Positions 28,336-36,191 of a stretch of 64,000 nucleotides of DNA are shown one piece after another. This stretch comes from Reyranella sp. GTDB taxonomy: Bacteria > Pseudomonadota > Alphaproteobacteria > Reyranellales > Reyranellaceae. A model generated the notes under the pieces. That model was given only the letters and a program-made list of their open reading frames with translations, had not been told where the DNA came from and did no database searches. Made by a program: the position numbers and the translations under genes. How positions within the stretch are numbered: position 1 is the first letter of the stretch; each line of letters opens with the position of its first letter. The stretch spans positions 1-64,000 of the forward strand of contig NZ_SCUT01000026.1 of NCBI RefSeq assembly GCF_004297265.1, given 5' to 3'.

Positions 28336-28444
28336 ATTTCAAGGGCCAATCTGCTTTTCCCCGTGATTCGGGCTGCCGGGTCGGCTTTGTGCGTGGACGC
28401 CGAAGAGGGCCCTGCCTATGGTCGGGCCACCCAGACGATCCCTG

Positions 28445-28630
28445 TGGGAGAGACCATCCGCGAGGATGGCGCCGAAGGAGCAACCGGCCCCGGAAACTCT
28501 CAGGCCAACGGACCGCAGGAGGATGGGTCTCTGGAAAGCGGCGGGCGCCCCATTCGGCGCACGCCCACCGACGAAGTAAGCCGGCTCTTTTCCGGCGAAT
28601 CTTTCAGGTCTCCGGACAGAGGGGGTCGCG
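28445..28630 (+). ncRNA. Tandem glycine riboswitch
   Basis: Two glycine aptamers lie in tandem ahead of gcvT. The first has GGGAGAGACC, GGCGCCGAAGGAGCAA and AACTCTCAGGCCAA; the second has CACCGACGAAGTAAGCC, TCTTTCAGGTCTCCGGACA and GAGGGGG. These are the conserved cores of the glycine riboswitch class. It normally turns the glycine cleavage operon on when glycine is abundant. Open reading frames across it are not genes. Confidence 0.95.
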
Positions 28631-28662
28631 AGCGGCGCAGTCCTTGCGTCGCCAAGGCGCGA

Positions 28663-28702
28663 CTCCGGTCGCGTTCAACGCGACTTCGACGGAGACTTTT
28701 TT
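28663..28702 (+). terminator. Expression platform: terminator that also hides the gcvT ribosome binding site
   Basis: GTCGCGTT (28668-28675) pairs perfectly with AACGCGAC (28677-28684), and the outer CTCCG pairs with CGGAG (28690-28694), with TTCGA bulged out. Six T follow (28697-28702). The right arm holds GGAG, the only ribosome binding site for the TTG start at 28701. One hairpin can therefore block both transcription and translation until the aptamers bind glycine. Confidence 0.75.
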
Positions 28703-29822
28703 GACCGAAGCACCTGCCGGCCCCCTGAAGCGCACGCCGCTTTATGACCTTCACCGCGAGCTGGGCGCGCGCCTGGTGCCGTTCGCCGGCTACGAGATGC
28801 CGGTCCAGTACCCGACCGGCATCCTGGTCGAGCACAATCACACCCGCACCGCCTGCGGCCTGTTCGACGTCTCGCACATGGGCCAGGTGCGGCTCACCGC
28901 GAAGCCCGGCCAGAACGCGGCCAAGGCGATGGAGACCCTGGTCCCTGGCGACATTGCCGGCCTGCAGCCGGGCCAGCAGCGCTACACCCAGTTCACCAAC
29001 GATGCCGGCGGCATCCTCGACGACCTGATGGTGACCAGCACGGGCGATCACCTGCTGGTGGTCATCAATGCCGCCTGCAAGGACGCCGACCTCGCGCATA
29101 TGCAGAAGCATCTCTCGGCGACCTGCGAGGTCGAGCCGATGTTTTCGCGCGGGCTTCTCGCGCTGCAGGGGCCGCAGGCGTCCGCGGTCCTGTCGCGGCT
29201 GGTGCCGCAGGTCGCCACCATGAAGTTCATGACCGGCGCCTATGTCGTGATCGACGGTGCGCGCTGCTACGTCACGCGCTCGGGCTATACCGGCGGCGAC
29301 GGCTACGAGATCTCGACGCCGGCCGACCAGACCGATGCGATCGCCCGCAAGCTGCTCAGCCATCCCGAGGTGAAGCCGATCGGACTGGGCGCCCGCGATT
29401 CGCTCAGGCTCGAGGCCGGGCTCTGCCTCTACGGCCACGACATCGACACGACCACCACGCCGGTCGAGGCGGTGCTGCTGTGGAGCGTCGGCAAGGAGCG
29501 GCGCGTGCAGGGCGGGTTCCCCGGCGCCGCGACCATCCAGAAGCAGATCGCCGAGGGCTCGGCGCGCAAGCGGGTCGGCCTGCTGCCCGAGGGCAAGGCG
29601 ATCGCGCGCGAGGGCGCGGAGATCGTCATCGCCGGCAAGCCCGTCGGCACCGTCACCTCGGGCGGCTTCTCGCCCACCCTGGGGCGCGCCATCGCCATGG
29701 GCTACGTCGAGCGCAGCCAGTCAGCCAACGGAACCAAGGTCGATCTCATGGTGCGCGGCAAGCCCGTGCCGGCCGAGATCGTGCCGATGCCTTTCGTCAA
29801 ACACGCCTACTACCGCGGATAG
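28701..29822 (+). CDS. gcvT: Glycine cleavage system T protein (aminomethyltransferase)
   Basis: A 373-residue enzyme that moves the aminomethyl carbon from the H protein lipoyl arm to tetrahydrofolate, releasing ammonia. It shows LFDVSHMGQVRL near the N-terminus, RSGYTGGDGYEI (folate site, catalytic Asp region) and LGARDSLRLEAGLCLYGHD. TTG at 28701 is the only start that keeps KRTPLYDLHRELGARLVPF; GGAG lies six bases before it. First gene of gcvT-H-PA-PB, under the glycine riboswitch. Confidence 0.96.
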   Translation: MTEAPAGPLKRTPLYDLHRELGARLVPFAGYEMPVQYPTGILVEHNHTRTACGLFDVSHMGQVRLTAKPGQNAAKAMETLVPGDIAGLQPGQQRYTQFTNDAGGILDDLMVTSTGDHLLVVINAACKDADLAHMQKHLSATCEVEPMFSRGLLALQGPQASAVLSRLVPQVATMKFMTGAYVVIDGARCYVTRSGYTGGDGYEISTPADQTDAIARKLLSHPEVKPIGLGARDSLRLEAGLCLYGHDIDTTTTPVEAVLLWSVGKERRVQGGFPGAATIQKQIAEGSARKRVGLLPEGKAIAREGAEIVIAGKPVGTVTSGGFSPTLGRAIAMGYVERSQSANGTKVDLMVRGKPVPAEIVPMPFVKHAYYRG

Positions 29823-29831
29823 GAGATCAAG

Positions 29832-30209
29832 ATGGCCGAGACCAAGTACACCGAAGAGCATGAGTGGATCCGCGTCGAGGGCGATGTCGGCACGATCGGC
29901 ATCACGCAATATGCGCAGGAGCAGCTGGGCGACGTCGTGTTCGTCGACGTGCCCGCCGCCGGCCGCACGGTCGCCAAGGGTGAGGCCTGCGCCGTCGTCG
30001 AATCGGTGAAGGCGGCTTCCGACATCTACGCGCCGGTCGGCGGCGAGGTCGTCGAGAGCAACGCGGCGCTGGCCGACTCGCCGGGCGACGTGAATGCCGA
30101 GCCGACGGGCAAGGGCTGGTTCTTCAAGCTGAAGCTCGCCGACAAGGGCGAACTCGCCGGCCTGATGGACGAAGCCGCCTACGAGGCCTTCGTGAAGAGC
30201 CTCGGCTAG
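29832..30209 (+). CDS. gcvH: Glycine cleavage system H protein
   Basis: A 125-residue lipoyl carrier that shuttles the aminomethyl group among the P, T and L proteins. Lys60 in [10 protein letters not shown] is the lipoylation site. [20 protein letters not shown] opens the fold. It follows gcvT by nine bases. A palindromic repeat separates it from gcvPA. Confidence 0.98.
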   Translation: MAETKYTEEHEWIRVEGDVGTIGITQYAQEQLGDVVFVDVPAAGRTVAKGEACAVVESVKAASDIYAPVGGEVVESNAALADSPGDVNAEPTGKGWFFKLKLADKGELAGLMDEAAYEAFVKSLG

Positions 30210-30218
30210 CCAACCAGA

Positions 30219-30329
30219 CCTCATCCTGAGGAGTGCCCGCAGGGCAAGTCTCGAAGGATGGGCAAGGGACAAGGTGCTCGTTCCCATCCTTCGAGACGCA
30301 TCGCTGCGCGATGCTCCTCAGGATGAGGG
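30219..30329. repeat. Palindromic repeat, family B, full element
   Basis: CCTCATCCTGAGGAG at the left is the exact inverse of CTCCTCAGGATGAGG at the right. Inner TCTCGAAGGATGGG and CCCATCCTTCGAGA also pair. This is a large two-arm palindrome of a type common in alphaproteobacterial genomes. It sits inside the gcv operon, between gcvH and gcvPA, where it may act as an mRNA stability or attenuation structure. Confidence 0.85.
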
Positions 30330-30353
30330 CATTACTCAAGGAGCAAGAGCCTG

Positions 30354-31700
30354 ATGCGTTATCTCCCCCTCACCGATGCCGATCGCCGCGAGATGCTGAG
30401 CGTGATCGGCGCCAAGTCGGTCGACGAGCTGTTCCGCGACGTGCCGGCCTCGGCGCGGCTGGCGGCCAAGGTCGGCGGCCTGCCCGATCACCAGGGCGAG
30501 CTCGAGGTCGAGCGCGCGTTCCAGGGCTTTGCGGCGAAGAACCTGTCGCCGGCCGCGGCGCCGTTCTTCATCGGCGCCGGCGCCTACCGGCATCACGTGC
30601 CGGCGACCGTCGACTACATGATCCAGCGCGGCGAGTTCCTGACCTCCTACACGCCGTACCAGCCCGAGATCACGCAGGGCACGCTGCAGTACCTCTTCGA
30701 GTTCCAGACCCAGGTGACCCTGCTCACCGGCATGGAAGTCGCCAACGCCTCGATGTACGACGGCTCGACCGGCACGACCGAGGCGGTGCTGATGGCCAAC
30801 CGCGTCACGCGCCGCCACAAGGCACTGATCTCGGGCGGGCTGCACCCGCAGTATCGCAGCATCATCGAGACCACGGCCAAGTGGGAAGGCTTCACGGCGA
30901 ATTTCGCGAAGACCGACGCAGAAGGCCTCGAAGACCTGATCGCCTCGGTCGATCGCGACACGTCCTGCGTGGTCGTGCAGAATCCGAGCTTCTTCGGTCA
31001 TGTCCGCGACTTCACGAAGCTCGCGCAAGCCTGCCACGCCGCCGGCGCGCTGCTGATCGTCGTGGTGACGGAGGTCGTCTCGCTGGGGCTGCTGATGCCG
31101 CCGGGCGAGATGGGCGCCGACATCGTGGTCTGCGAGGGCCAGTCGATCGGCAACGGGCTGGGCTTCGGCGGTCCCTATGTCGGCCTGTTCGCGACCCGCG
31201 ACAAGTACATGCGCCAGATGCCGGGCCGCCTCGTCGGCGAGACCGTCGATGCCGACGGCCAGCGCGGCTTCGTGCTCACCCTCTCGACGCGCGAGCAGCA
31301 TATCCGCCGCGAGAAGGCGACCTCCAACATCTGCACCAACGCCGGCCTCTGCGCGCTGGCCTTCACGGTGCATCTCACCCTGCTGGGCGAGGCGGGTTTC
31401 GCCCGGCTGGCCGAGCTCAATCATGCCAAGGCCTCACAGCTCGCCGACAAGCTCGCTGCCGTGCCCGGCGTCACGGTGCTGAACGACAGCTTCTTCAACG
31501 AGTTCACCGTGAAGCTGCCGAAGCCCGCGGCCGAGGTCGTCGAGGCGCTGGCGGCCAAGCGCATCCTGGGCGGCCTGCCGGTGTCGCGCCTGATCCCCAA
31601 CGATCCCTCGGTCGCGAACCTGCTGCTCCTGGCGGCGACCGAAACGGCGACCGAGGCGGGCATGGACCCGCTTGTCGCCGCGCTGAAGGAGGTGCTGTGA
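30354..31700 (+). CDS. gcvPA: Glycine dehydrogenase (decarboxylating) subunit 1
   Basis: A 448-residue half of a split P protein. It starts [27 protein letters not shown], the family N-terminus, and carries the fold-type I aminotransferase domain without the PLP Lys, which lies on subunit 2. The A2B2 enzyme decarboxylates glycine and loads the H protein. The stop overlaps the gcvPB ATG by one base (TGATG), showing coupling. Confidence 0.97.
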   Translation: MRYLPLTDADRREMLSVIGAKSVDELFRDVPASARLAAKVGGLPDHQGELEVERAFQGFAAKNLSPAAAPFFIGAGAYRHHVPATVDYMIQRGEFLTSYTPYQPEITQGTLQYLFEFQTQVTLLTGMEVANASMYDGSTGTTEAVLMANRVTRRHKALISGGLHPQYRSIIETTAKWEGFTANFAKTDAEGLEDLIASVDRDTSCVVVQNPSFFGHVRDFTKLAQACHAAGALLIVVVTEVVSLGLLMPPGEMGADIVVCEGQSIGNGLGFGGPYVGLFATRDKYMRQMPGRLVGETVDADGQRGFVLTLSTREQHIRREKATSNICTNAGLCALAFTVHLTLLGEAGFARLAELNHAKASQLADKLAAVPGVTVLNDSFFNEFTVKLPKPAAEVVEALAAKRILGGLPVSRLIPNDPSVANLLLLAATETATEAGMDPLVAALKEVL

Positions 31701-33310
31701 TGGTACAGTCGCTCGACCGTAGCCAGGGCCGCGCCGGGAGCATCAGCTCCGGCTCGGCCAACACGCATGGCACCTTCACCGGCAACCGTGCGCTCCAGAT
31801 CGAGGAGCCGCTGATCTTCGAGATGGGCCAGGCCGGACGCTGCGGCGTCGACCTGCCCGAGCCGCCCCCAAAGTCCTCTGGGGTGAAGGACCGTCTGAAC
31901 GGCCTGCGCCGCAAGGGTGCGATCGGCCTGCCCGGCCTGTCGGAACCGCAGGTGGTGCAGCACTACACGCGTCTCAGCCAGAAGAACTACGCCATCGACA
32001 TGGGCGTCTACCCGCTGGGCTCGTGCACGATGAAGCACAATCCCCGCATCAACGAGAAGGTCGCGCGCCTGCCCGGCATCGGCGATCTCCATCCGCTGCA
32101 GCCGGTCTCGACCGTGCAGGGCGCGCTGGAGCTGATCGACAGCCTGGCGCACTGGCTCAAGACCCTGACCGGCATGCCGGCCGTGGCGATGTCGCCGGCC
32201 GCCGGCGCGCATGGCGAGATGTGCGGCATGATGGCGATCGCCGCGGCCCTCGAGGCCAAGGGCGAGCGCGCCCAGCGCCGGACCGTGCTGGCGCCCGAAT
32301 CGGCGCATGGCACCAATCCCGCGACCGCGGCGGCGCTAGGCTTCGTCGTGAAGCCGATCCCGGCCAACGACCGCGGCCGCGTCGACCTCGCCGCGCTCAA
32401 GGCGGCGCTGGGACCCGACGTGGCGGCGATCATGCTGACCAATCCCAACACCTGCGGCCTGTTCGAGAGCGAGATCGTCGAGATCTCCAAGGCCGTGCAC
32501 GAGGCCGGCGCCTACTTCTACTGCGACGGCGCCAACTTCAACGCCATCGTCGGCCGGGTGCGGCCGGGCGATCTCGGCGTCGACTGCATGCACATCAACC
32601 TGCACAAGACCTTCTCGACGCCGCACGGCGGCGGTGGGCCGGGTGCCGGTCCTGTGGTGCTGTCGGCGGCGCTGGCGCCCTATGCGCCCTATCCGTGGAT
32701 CGTGAAGAACGGCGACAAGTGGCAGATCGCCGAGGACGGCGCGAAGGTGGACGGCATGCCGCTCGGCCGCCTGAAGGCCTTCCATGGCCAGATGGGCATG
32801 TTCACGCGCGCGCTGGCCTACATCATGAGCCACGGCGCCGACGGGCTGAGGCAGGTCGCCGAGGACGCGGTGCTCAACGCCAACTACGTGATGGCCGCGC
32901 TCAAGGACGTGATGAGCCCGGCCTTCGAGGGGCCGTGCATGCACGAGGCGCTGTTCGACGACAGCTTCCTCAAGGACACGGGCGTCAGCACGCTCGACTT
33001 CGCCAAGGCGATGATCGACGAGGGCTATCACCCGATGACCATGTACTTCCCGCTGGTGGTGCATGGCGCGATGCTGATCGAGCCGACCGAGAGCGTGGCC
33101 AAGGAGGATCTCGACCAGTTCATCGGCGCCCTGCGCTCGCTCACGGCGAAAGCCAGGACCGGCACCGCCGCCGACGACTTCAAGGCGGCTCCGCTCTACG
33201 CGCCGCGCCGCCGCCTCGACGAGACGCTGGCGGCCCGCAAGCCGGTCCTGCGCTGGAAGCCGTCGAACAATCCGCCGGGCACCGACCCGCTGAAGCAGGC
33301 GGCGGAATAG
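31700..33310 (+). CDS. gcvPB: Glycine dehydrogenase (decarboxylating) subunit 2
   Basis: A 536-residue catalytic half. The PLP Lys is in INLHKTFSTPHGGGGPG, and YPLGSCTMKHNPRINEK marks the N-terminal region. NPNTCGLFE is another conserved strand. The ATG shares a base with the gcvPA stop. It completes a riboswitch-controlled gcvT-H-PA-PB operon; the L protein is not in the window. A family A repeat follows. Confidence 0.98.
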   Translation: MVQSLDRSQGRAGSISSGSANTHGTFTGNRALQIEEPLIFEMGQAGRCGVDLPEPPPKSSGVKDRLNGLRRKGAIGLPGLSEPQVVQHYTRLSQKNYAIDMGVYPLGSCTMKHNPRINEKVARLPGIGDLHPLQPVSTVQGALELIDSLAHWLKTLTGMPAVAMSPAAGAHGEMCGMMAIAAALEAKGERAQRRTVLAPESAHGTNPATAAALGFVVKPIPANDRGRVDLAALKAALGPDVAAIMLTNPNTCGLFESEIVEISKAVHEAGAYFYCDGANFNAIVGRVRPGDLGVDCMHINLHKTFSTPHGGGGPGAGPVVLSAALAPYAPYPWIVKNGDKWQIAEDGAKVDGMPLGRLKAFHGQMGMFTRALAYIMSHGADGLRQVAEDAVLNANYVMAALKDVMSPAFEGPCMHEALFDDSFLKDTGVSTLDFAKAMIDEGYHPMTMYFPLVVHGAMLIEPTESVAKEDLDQFIGALRSLTAKARTGTAADDFKAAPLYAPRRRLDETLAARKPVLRWKPSNNPPGTDPLKQAAE

Positions 33311-33322
33311 CAGGTTCGAACC

Positions 33323-33458
33323 CTTCCCCTTTGCGGGCTCTGCAAAGGGGAAGTGCCCTCGTCTTACGAGGGCGATGGGGTCATGGGCGCCTCAAGACCA
33401 TTGACCCCTCCGTCGGCGTAAGACGCCGCCACCTCCCCATCTGAATGAATGGGGAGGT
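33323..33458. repeat. Palindromic intergenic repeat, family A, copy 2
   Basis: Begins with CTTCCCCTTTGC...GCAAAGGGGAAG and ends with CCTCCCCATC...ATGGGGAGG; the core GATGGGGTCATG and GACCCCTCCGTCGG match copies at 573 and 55130. It carries a private hairpin, GCCCTCGT-CTT-ACGAGGGC. It again fills a 3'-3' gap, between gcvPB and atpF. Confidence 0.85.
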
Positions 33459-33480
33459 CTTCCGATACATCGGCGCAAAG

Positions 33481-33507
33481 AAAAAGCCCCCGCCTTGCGG
33501 CGGGGGC
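33481..33507 (-). terminator. Rho-independent terminator of the atp operon
   Basis: GCCCCCGCC (33486-33494) pairs perfectly with GGCGGGGGC (33499-33507) over a TTGC loop. On the minus strand the stem is followed by five T. It lies 50 bases past the atpF stop and should end the atpI-B-E-F'-F transcript. Confidence 0.9.
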
Positions 33508-33558
33508 ACCAGGTTGCCCGCTCTTGTTTTTTGCGGGCGATCCCAAATTTTCTGAAGG

Positions 33559-34089
33559 TCAGTGCAGACGGCGCGGCAGTTCGGCGATGGCGTCGTCGAT
33601 CATCGCCTGCGTGCGGCCGGCGCCGACCTGCTCCTTGAGCAGGGTGCGCGTGGCGGCGAGCGCCACGTCGACGGCCATGTTGCGCACGTCCCGCGAGGCC
33701 TGGGCCTCCGCCTGGGCGATGCGGTCCTTGGCCTGCTGCTCGCGGCGGGCGATCAGCGCCTCGCGCTCCTCGGCGGCATGCTGCGTGAGGCGCACGGCCT
33801 CCTGCTTGGCCTGGGCCACGATCTCCTGGGCGAGCCTGGCGGAGTCGGCGAGGCTCTTCTGGGCATCGTCACGCGCCTTCTGCGCCTCGTTGCGGAGCTT
33901 CTCGGCTTCGCCGAGCGTGCGCGCGATGAGCGCGGTGCGGTCGTCGAGGAGCTTGGTCAGCCCCTTGACGATCTGCTTGCCGGCGATCGCCAGGAAGAGG
34001 AAGAAGGCGACCGCCACCCAGAACGTCGGATCGGAGAACAAGCCTCCGCCGCCGCCGTGTGCATCGGCTGCCCATGCGGTACCGATCAT
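33559..34089 (-). CDS. atpF: ATP synthase F0 subunit b
   Basis: A 176-residue stator protein. One membrane span at about 23-42 (FWVAVAFFLFLAIAGKQIV) is followed by a long charged coiled coil (45-170) that reaches to F1. It is the last gene of the F0 operon. Its ATG overlaps the stop of the b' gene by four bases, so the pair is coupled and made in equal amounts, as needed for the b-b' heterodimer. Confidence 0.95.
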   Translation of the reverse strand: MIGTAWAADAHGGGGGLFSDPTFWVAVAFFLFLAIAGKQIVKGLTKLLDDRTALIARTLGEAEKLRNEAQKARDDAQKSLADSARLAQEIVAQAKQEAVRLTQHAAEEREALIARREQQAKDRIAQAEAQASRDVRNMAVDVALAATRTLLKEQVGAGRTQAMIDDAIAELPRRLH

Positions 34090-34655
34090 GGCTTGCCTGC
34101 CTTTGCTGCCTCGTCGACGGCGCGGGCGACCTGCGCGGGATCGGCAGATCCCACCAGCTTGCCCAGCACGGCCGTGGCGATTTCCGTCGACATGGTGCCG
34201 AGGCCCGCGAGGGTCTGCGTGCGCTGCTCGCCAATCCGCTTTTCGGCGGCGGCGATCTCGGCACCCAACCGGTCGCTGACTTCGTGCAGCTTGGCCGAGG
34301 TTTGGGCCGCGGCGGCCTCCGAGGCCTCGCGGATCAGGCCGGAGGCCTGGCCGCGCGCTTCGGCGAGCGCCTTGTCCTGCTCGACACCCGCGGCACGGGC
34401 CGCATCGTTGGCCTTCTGGGCCGCGTCGAGGTCCGCCTGGATCTTGTGCTCGCGGCTTTCGATCGTCTTGCCGATCTTCGGCAGGACGGCCTTGGCCATG
34501 AGGAAGTACAGAACGGCAAAGCACACCACCAGCCAGAAGATCTGGGTGGGGAACCTCGTGAGGTCGAACTGCGGCATGCCGGCCGCCTGCGCGGCAAACG
34601 GCAGCCCGATCAGGGCTGCCGCGGCGACCGAAGTCCGGAGTGCCTGAACGGGCAC
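34086..34655 (-). CDS. ATP synthase F0 subunit b'
   Basis: A 189-residue paralogue of b, with an N-terminal hydrophobic extension (ALRTSVAAAALIGLPFAAQAA), a membrane span (FPTQIFWLVVCFAVLYFLM, about 36-54) and a long coiled coil. Alphaproteobacteria and phototrophs use b and b' instead of two identical b subunits. GTG start, nine bases after atpE. Confidence 0.94.
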   Translation of the reverse strand: MPVQALRTSVAAAALIGLPFAAQAAGMPQFDLTRFPTQIFWLVVCFAVLYFLMAKAVLPKIGKTIESREHKIQADLDAAQKANDAARAAGVEQDKALAEARGQASGLIREASEAAAAQTSAKLHEVSDRLGAEIAAAEKRIGEQRTQTLAGLGTMSTEIATAVLGKLVGSADPAQVARAVDEAAKAGKP

Positions 34656-34663
34656 GATCGAAC

Positions 34664-34888
34664 TCAGGCGAAGAGGGCGATCAGCGCGACGATCAGCGCG
34701 AACAGCGCGATGGCCTCGGTGACGGCGAAGCCGATCCAGATGTTGGCGCCGATTTCGGCCTTCGAGGCCGGGTTGCGCGACAGGGCCGTGATGTAGCTCG
34801 CCCAGACGTTGCCCACGCCGATGCCGGCGCCGATCATGCCGATGGCGGCGAGGCCTGCACCGATGAACTTGGCGGCTGAAGCGTCCAT
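34664..34888 (-). CDS. atpE: ATP synthase F0 subunit c
   Basis: A 74-residue hairpin of two membrane helices that forms the proton-driven ring. The first helix is Gly-rich (GAGLAAIGMIGAGIGVG), the loop is SRNPASKAE, and the proton-carrying acid is Glu58 in AVTEAIALFA. The gap to atpB is about 60 bases, which is usual for this highly expressed gene. Confidence 0.99.
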   Translation of the reverse strand: MDASAAKFIGAGLAAIGMIGAGIGVGNVWASYITALSRNPASKAEIGANIWIGFAVTEAIALFALIVALIALFA

Positions 34889-34948
34889 TTCTATCTCCTG
34901 TTTTCTCTTGGCTTTGACGTGATGGATTGATGAGTACGGGCGCCGCGA

Positions 34949-35677
34949 TCAGTGCAGGTGCAGCGCGTCGTTCAGGTAGATGCAGCAGAGGATCGTGAAG
35001 ATGTAGGCCTGCAGCAGCGCGACCAGCAGCTCGAGCGCGGTAATGGCCACCAGCACCACGAGGGGGATGACGCCGAAGAAGCCGAGCGCGATGACGAAGC
35101 CGGCCAGGACCTTCAGCAGCACGTGGCCGACCGTCATGTTGGCGAACAGTCGAACCGACAGGCTGATCGGGCGGCTGAGATAGGACACCAGCTCGATCGG
35201 GATCAGGATCGGCGCGGTGAACAGCGGCGCGCCGTGCGGGAAGAACAGGGAGAAGAAGTGCAGGCCGTGCTTGAACAGGCCGATCAGCGTCACGCCGAGG
35301 AACACCACCATCGCCATGAAGAAGGTGACGGCGATCTGGGACGTGAAGGTGTAGCCGTAGGGGAGCATCCCGAGGATGTTGCCGAACAGCGTGAAGATGA
35401 AGAGCGAGAAGATGAACGGGAAGAATTTCTTGCCGGCGCTGCCGACATTGTCCCGGATCATGTTGGCGATGAACTCGTAGAAGAGTTCGGCCATCGCCTG
35501 GATGCGGCCGGGGATCATCGCTCCCTTGCCAGCCCCCGCGAGCAGCAGGCCCGAGGAGAGGACCACCGCGCCCATCATGAAGACGGCGGAGTTGGTGACG
35601 GCGATATGGTGGCCACCGATGCTGAACAGCGGGGCGGTCAGGTCCTGGATAGCAAACTGCTCGAGCGGGCTGGCCAC
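34949..35677 (-). CDS. atpB: ATP synthase F0 subunit a
   Basis: A 242-residue membrane protein with five to six spans. The essential stator Arg is in ISLSVRLFANMTVGH, and the last helices (ITALELLVALLQAYIFTIL) carry the second half-channel residues. GTG start. It follows atpI by 17 bases. Confidence 0.98.
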   Translation of the reverse strand: MASPLEQFAIQDLTAPLFSIGGHHIAVTNSAVFMMGAVVLSSGLLLAGAGKGAMIPGRIQAMAELFYEFIANMIRDNVGSAGKKFFPFIFSLFIFTLFGNILGMLPYGYTFTSQIAVTFFMAMVVFLGVTLIGLFKHGLHFFSLFFPHGAPLFTAPILIPIELVSYLSRPISLSVRLFANMTVGHVLLKVLAGFVIALGFFGVIPLVVLVAITALELLVALLQAYIFTILCCIYLNDALHLH

Positions 35678-35694
35678 GTTACTCTATCCCCAAA

Positions 35695-36039
35695 TCAGCT
35701 CTTCTTTTCATCCTGGGCTGCCTTGCTGCGCCGCTCTTCAGCCTGCGCAACCCGGTAGACGTTCAAGAACGCCGCACAGCACCCCAGTACGAACCCCACG
35801 ATCAGCAGCCAGGGCTTCGTACCCAACCACTGATCAGCCATCAGGCCGAGAAAGGCCCCCGCAACGACGCCCGCCACCAGTTCGACTGCGATCCGCATGC
35901 CGACACCGAGCTTTTCGCCACCGGCGCCGCCTGTTGCGGGTCTCGACGACCGTCCCGTTCCCGCCTGGTAGGCCTGCCGGACGCCTTTGAGGCGCCGATC
36001 CAGCTCGTCAGGCGTCGATTTCCGATCGTCCTCAGCCAT
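35695..36039 (-). CDS. atpI: ATP synthase assembly protein AtpI (AtpZ/AtpI family)
   Basis: A 114-residue protein. A charged N-terminus (MAEDDRKSTPDELDRRLKGVRQAYQ) leads to two spans, IAVELVAGVVAGAFLGLMADQ and LLIVGFVLGCCAAFLNVYRV. AtpI helps assemble the c-ring. Longer frames exist, but the ATG at 36039 opens the conserved charged segment. First gene of the F0 operon; F1 genes are elsewhere, which is normal in this class. Confidence 0.93.
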   Translation of the reverse strand: MAEDDRKSTPDELDRRLKGVRQAYQAGTGRSSRPATGGAGGEKLGVGMRIAVELVAGVVAGAFLGLMADQWLGTKPWLLIVGFVLGCCAAFLNVYRVAQAEERRSKAAQDEKKS

Positions 36040-36113
36040 AACCGGATGCTCCGCTCCGGGCTTTCCACCGCCACCCCACCAACACGATGCGGTCACAATG
36101 AAAAACGCGCCGG

Positions 36114-36142
36114 AACCTATGGGCAGGCCCGCGGGGTGTCAA
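36114..36142 (-). promoter_or_regulatory. Predicted promoter of the F0 operon
   Basis: On the minus strand a consensus TTGACA (36137-36142) is followed after 17 bases by TAGGTT (36114-36119). Initiation near 36107 gives a leader of about 65 bases before atpI. A consensus -35 with ideal spacing fits a strong housekeeping promoter. Confidence 0.7.
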
Positions 36143-36191
36143 GCGTACGCGACGATGTGACAAGGCTCTGAAATGCAAGCCGTTCCGCGTT

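Noticed and set aside
28321..28704. Open frame across the gcvT leader
   Set aside because: The DNA is the conserved tandem glycine riboswitch; the frame is incidental.
33508..33546. Second hairpin (GCCCGC to GCGGGC) after the atp terminator, as a terminator for gcvPB
   Set aside because: Stem is only six pairs with a long T-containing loop, and the T-run is in the loop instead of after the stem.
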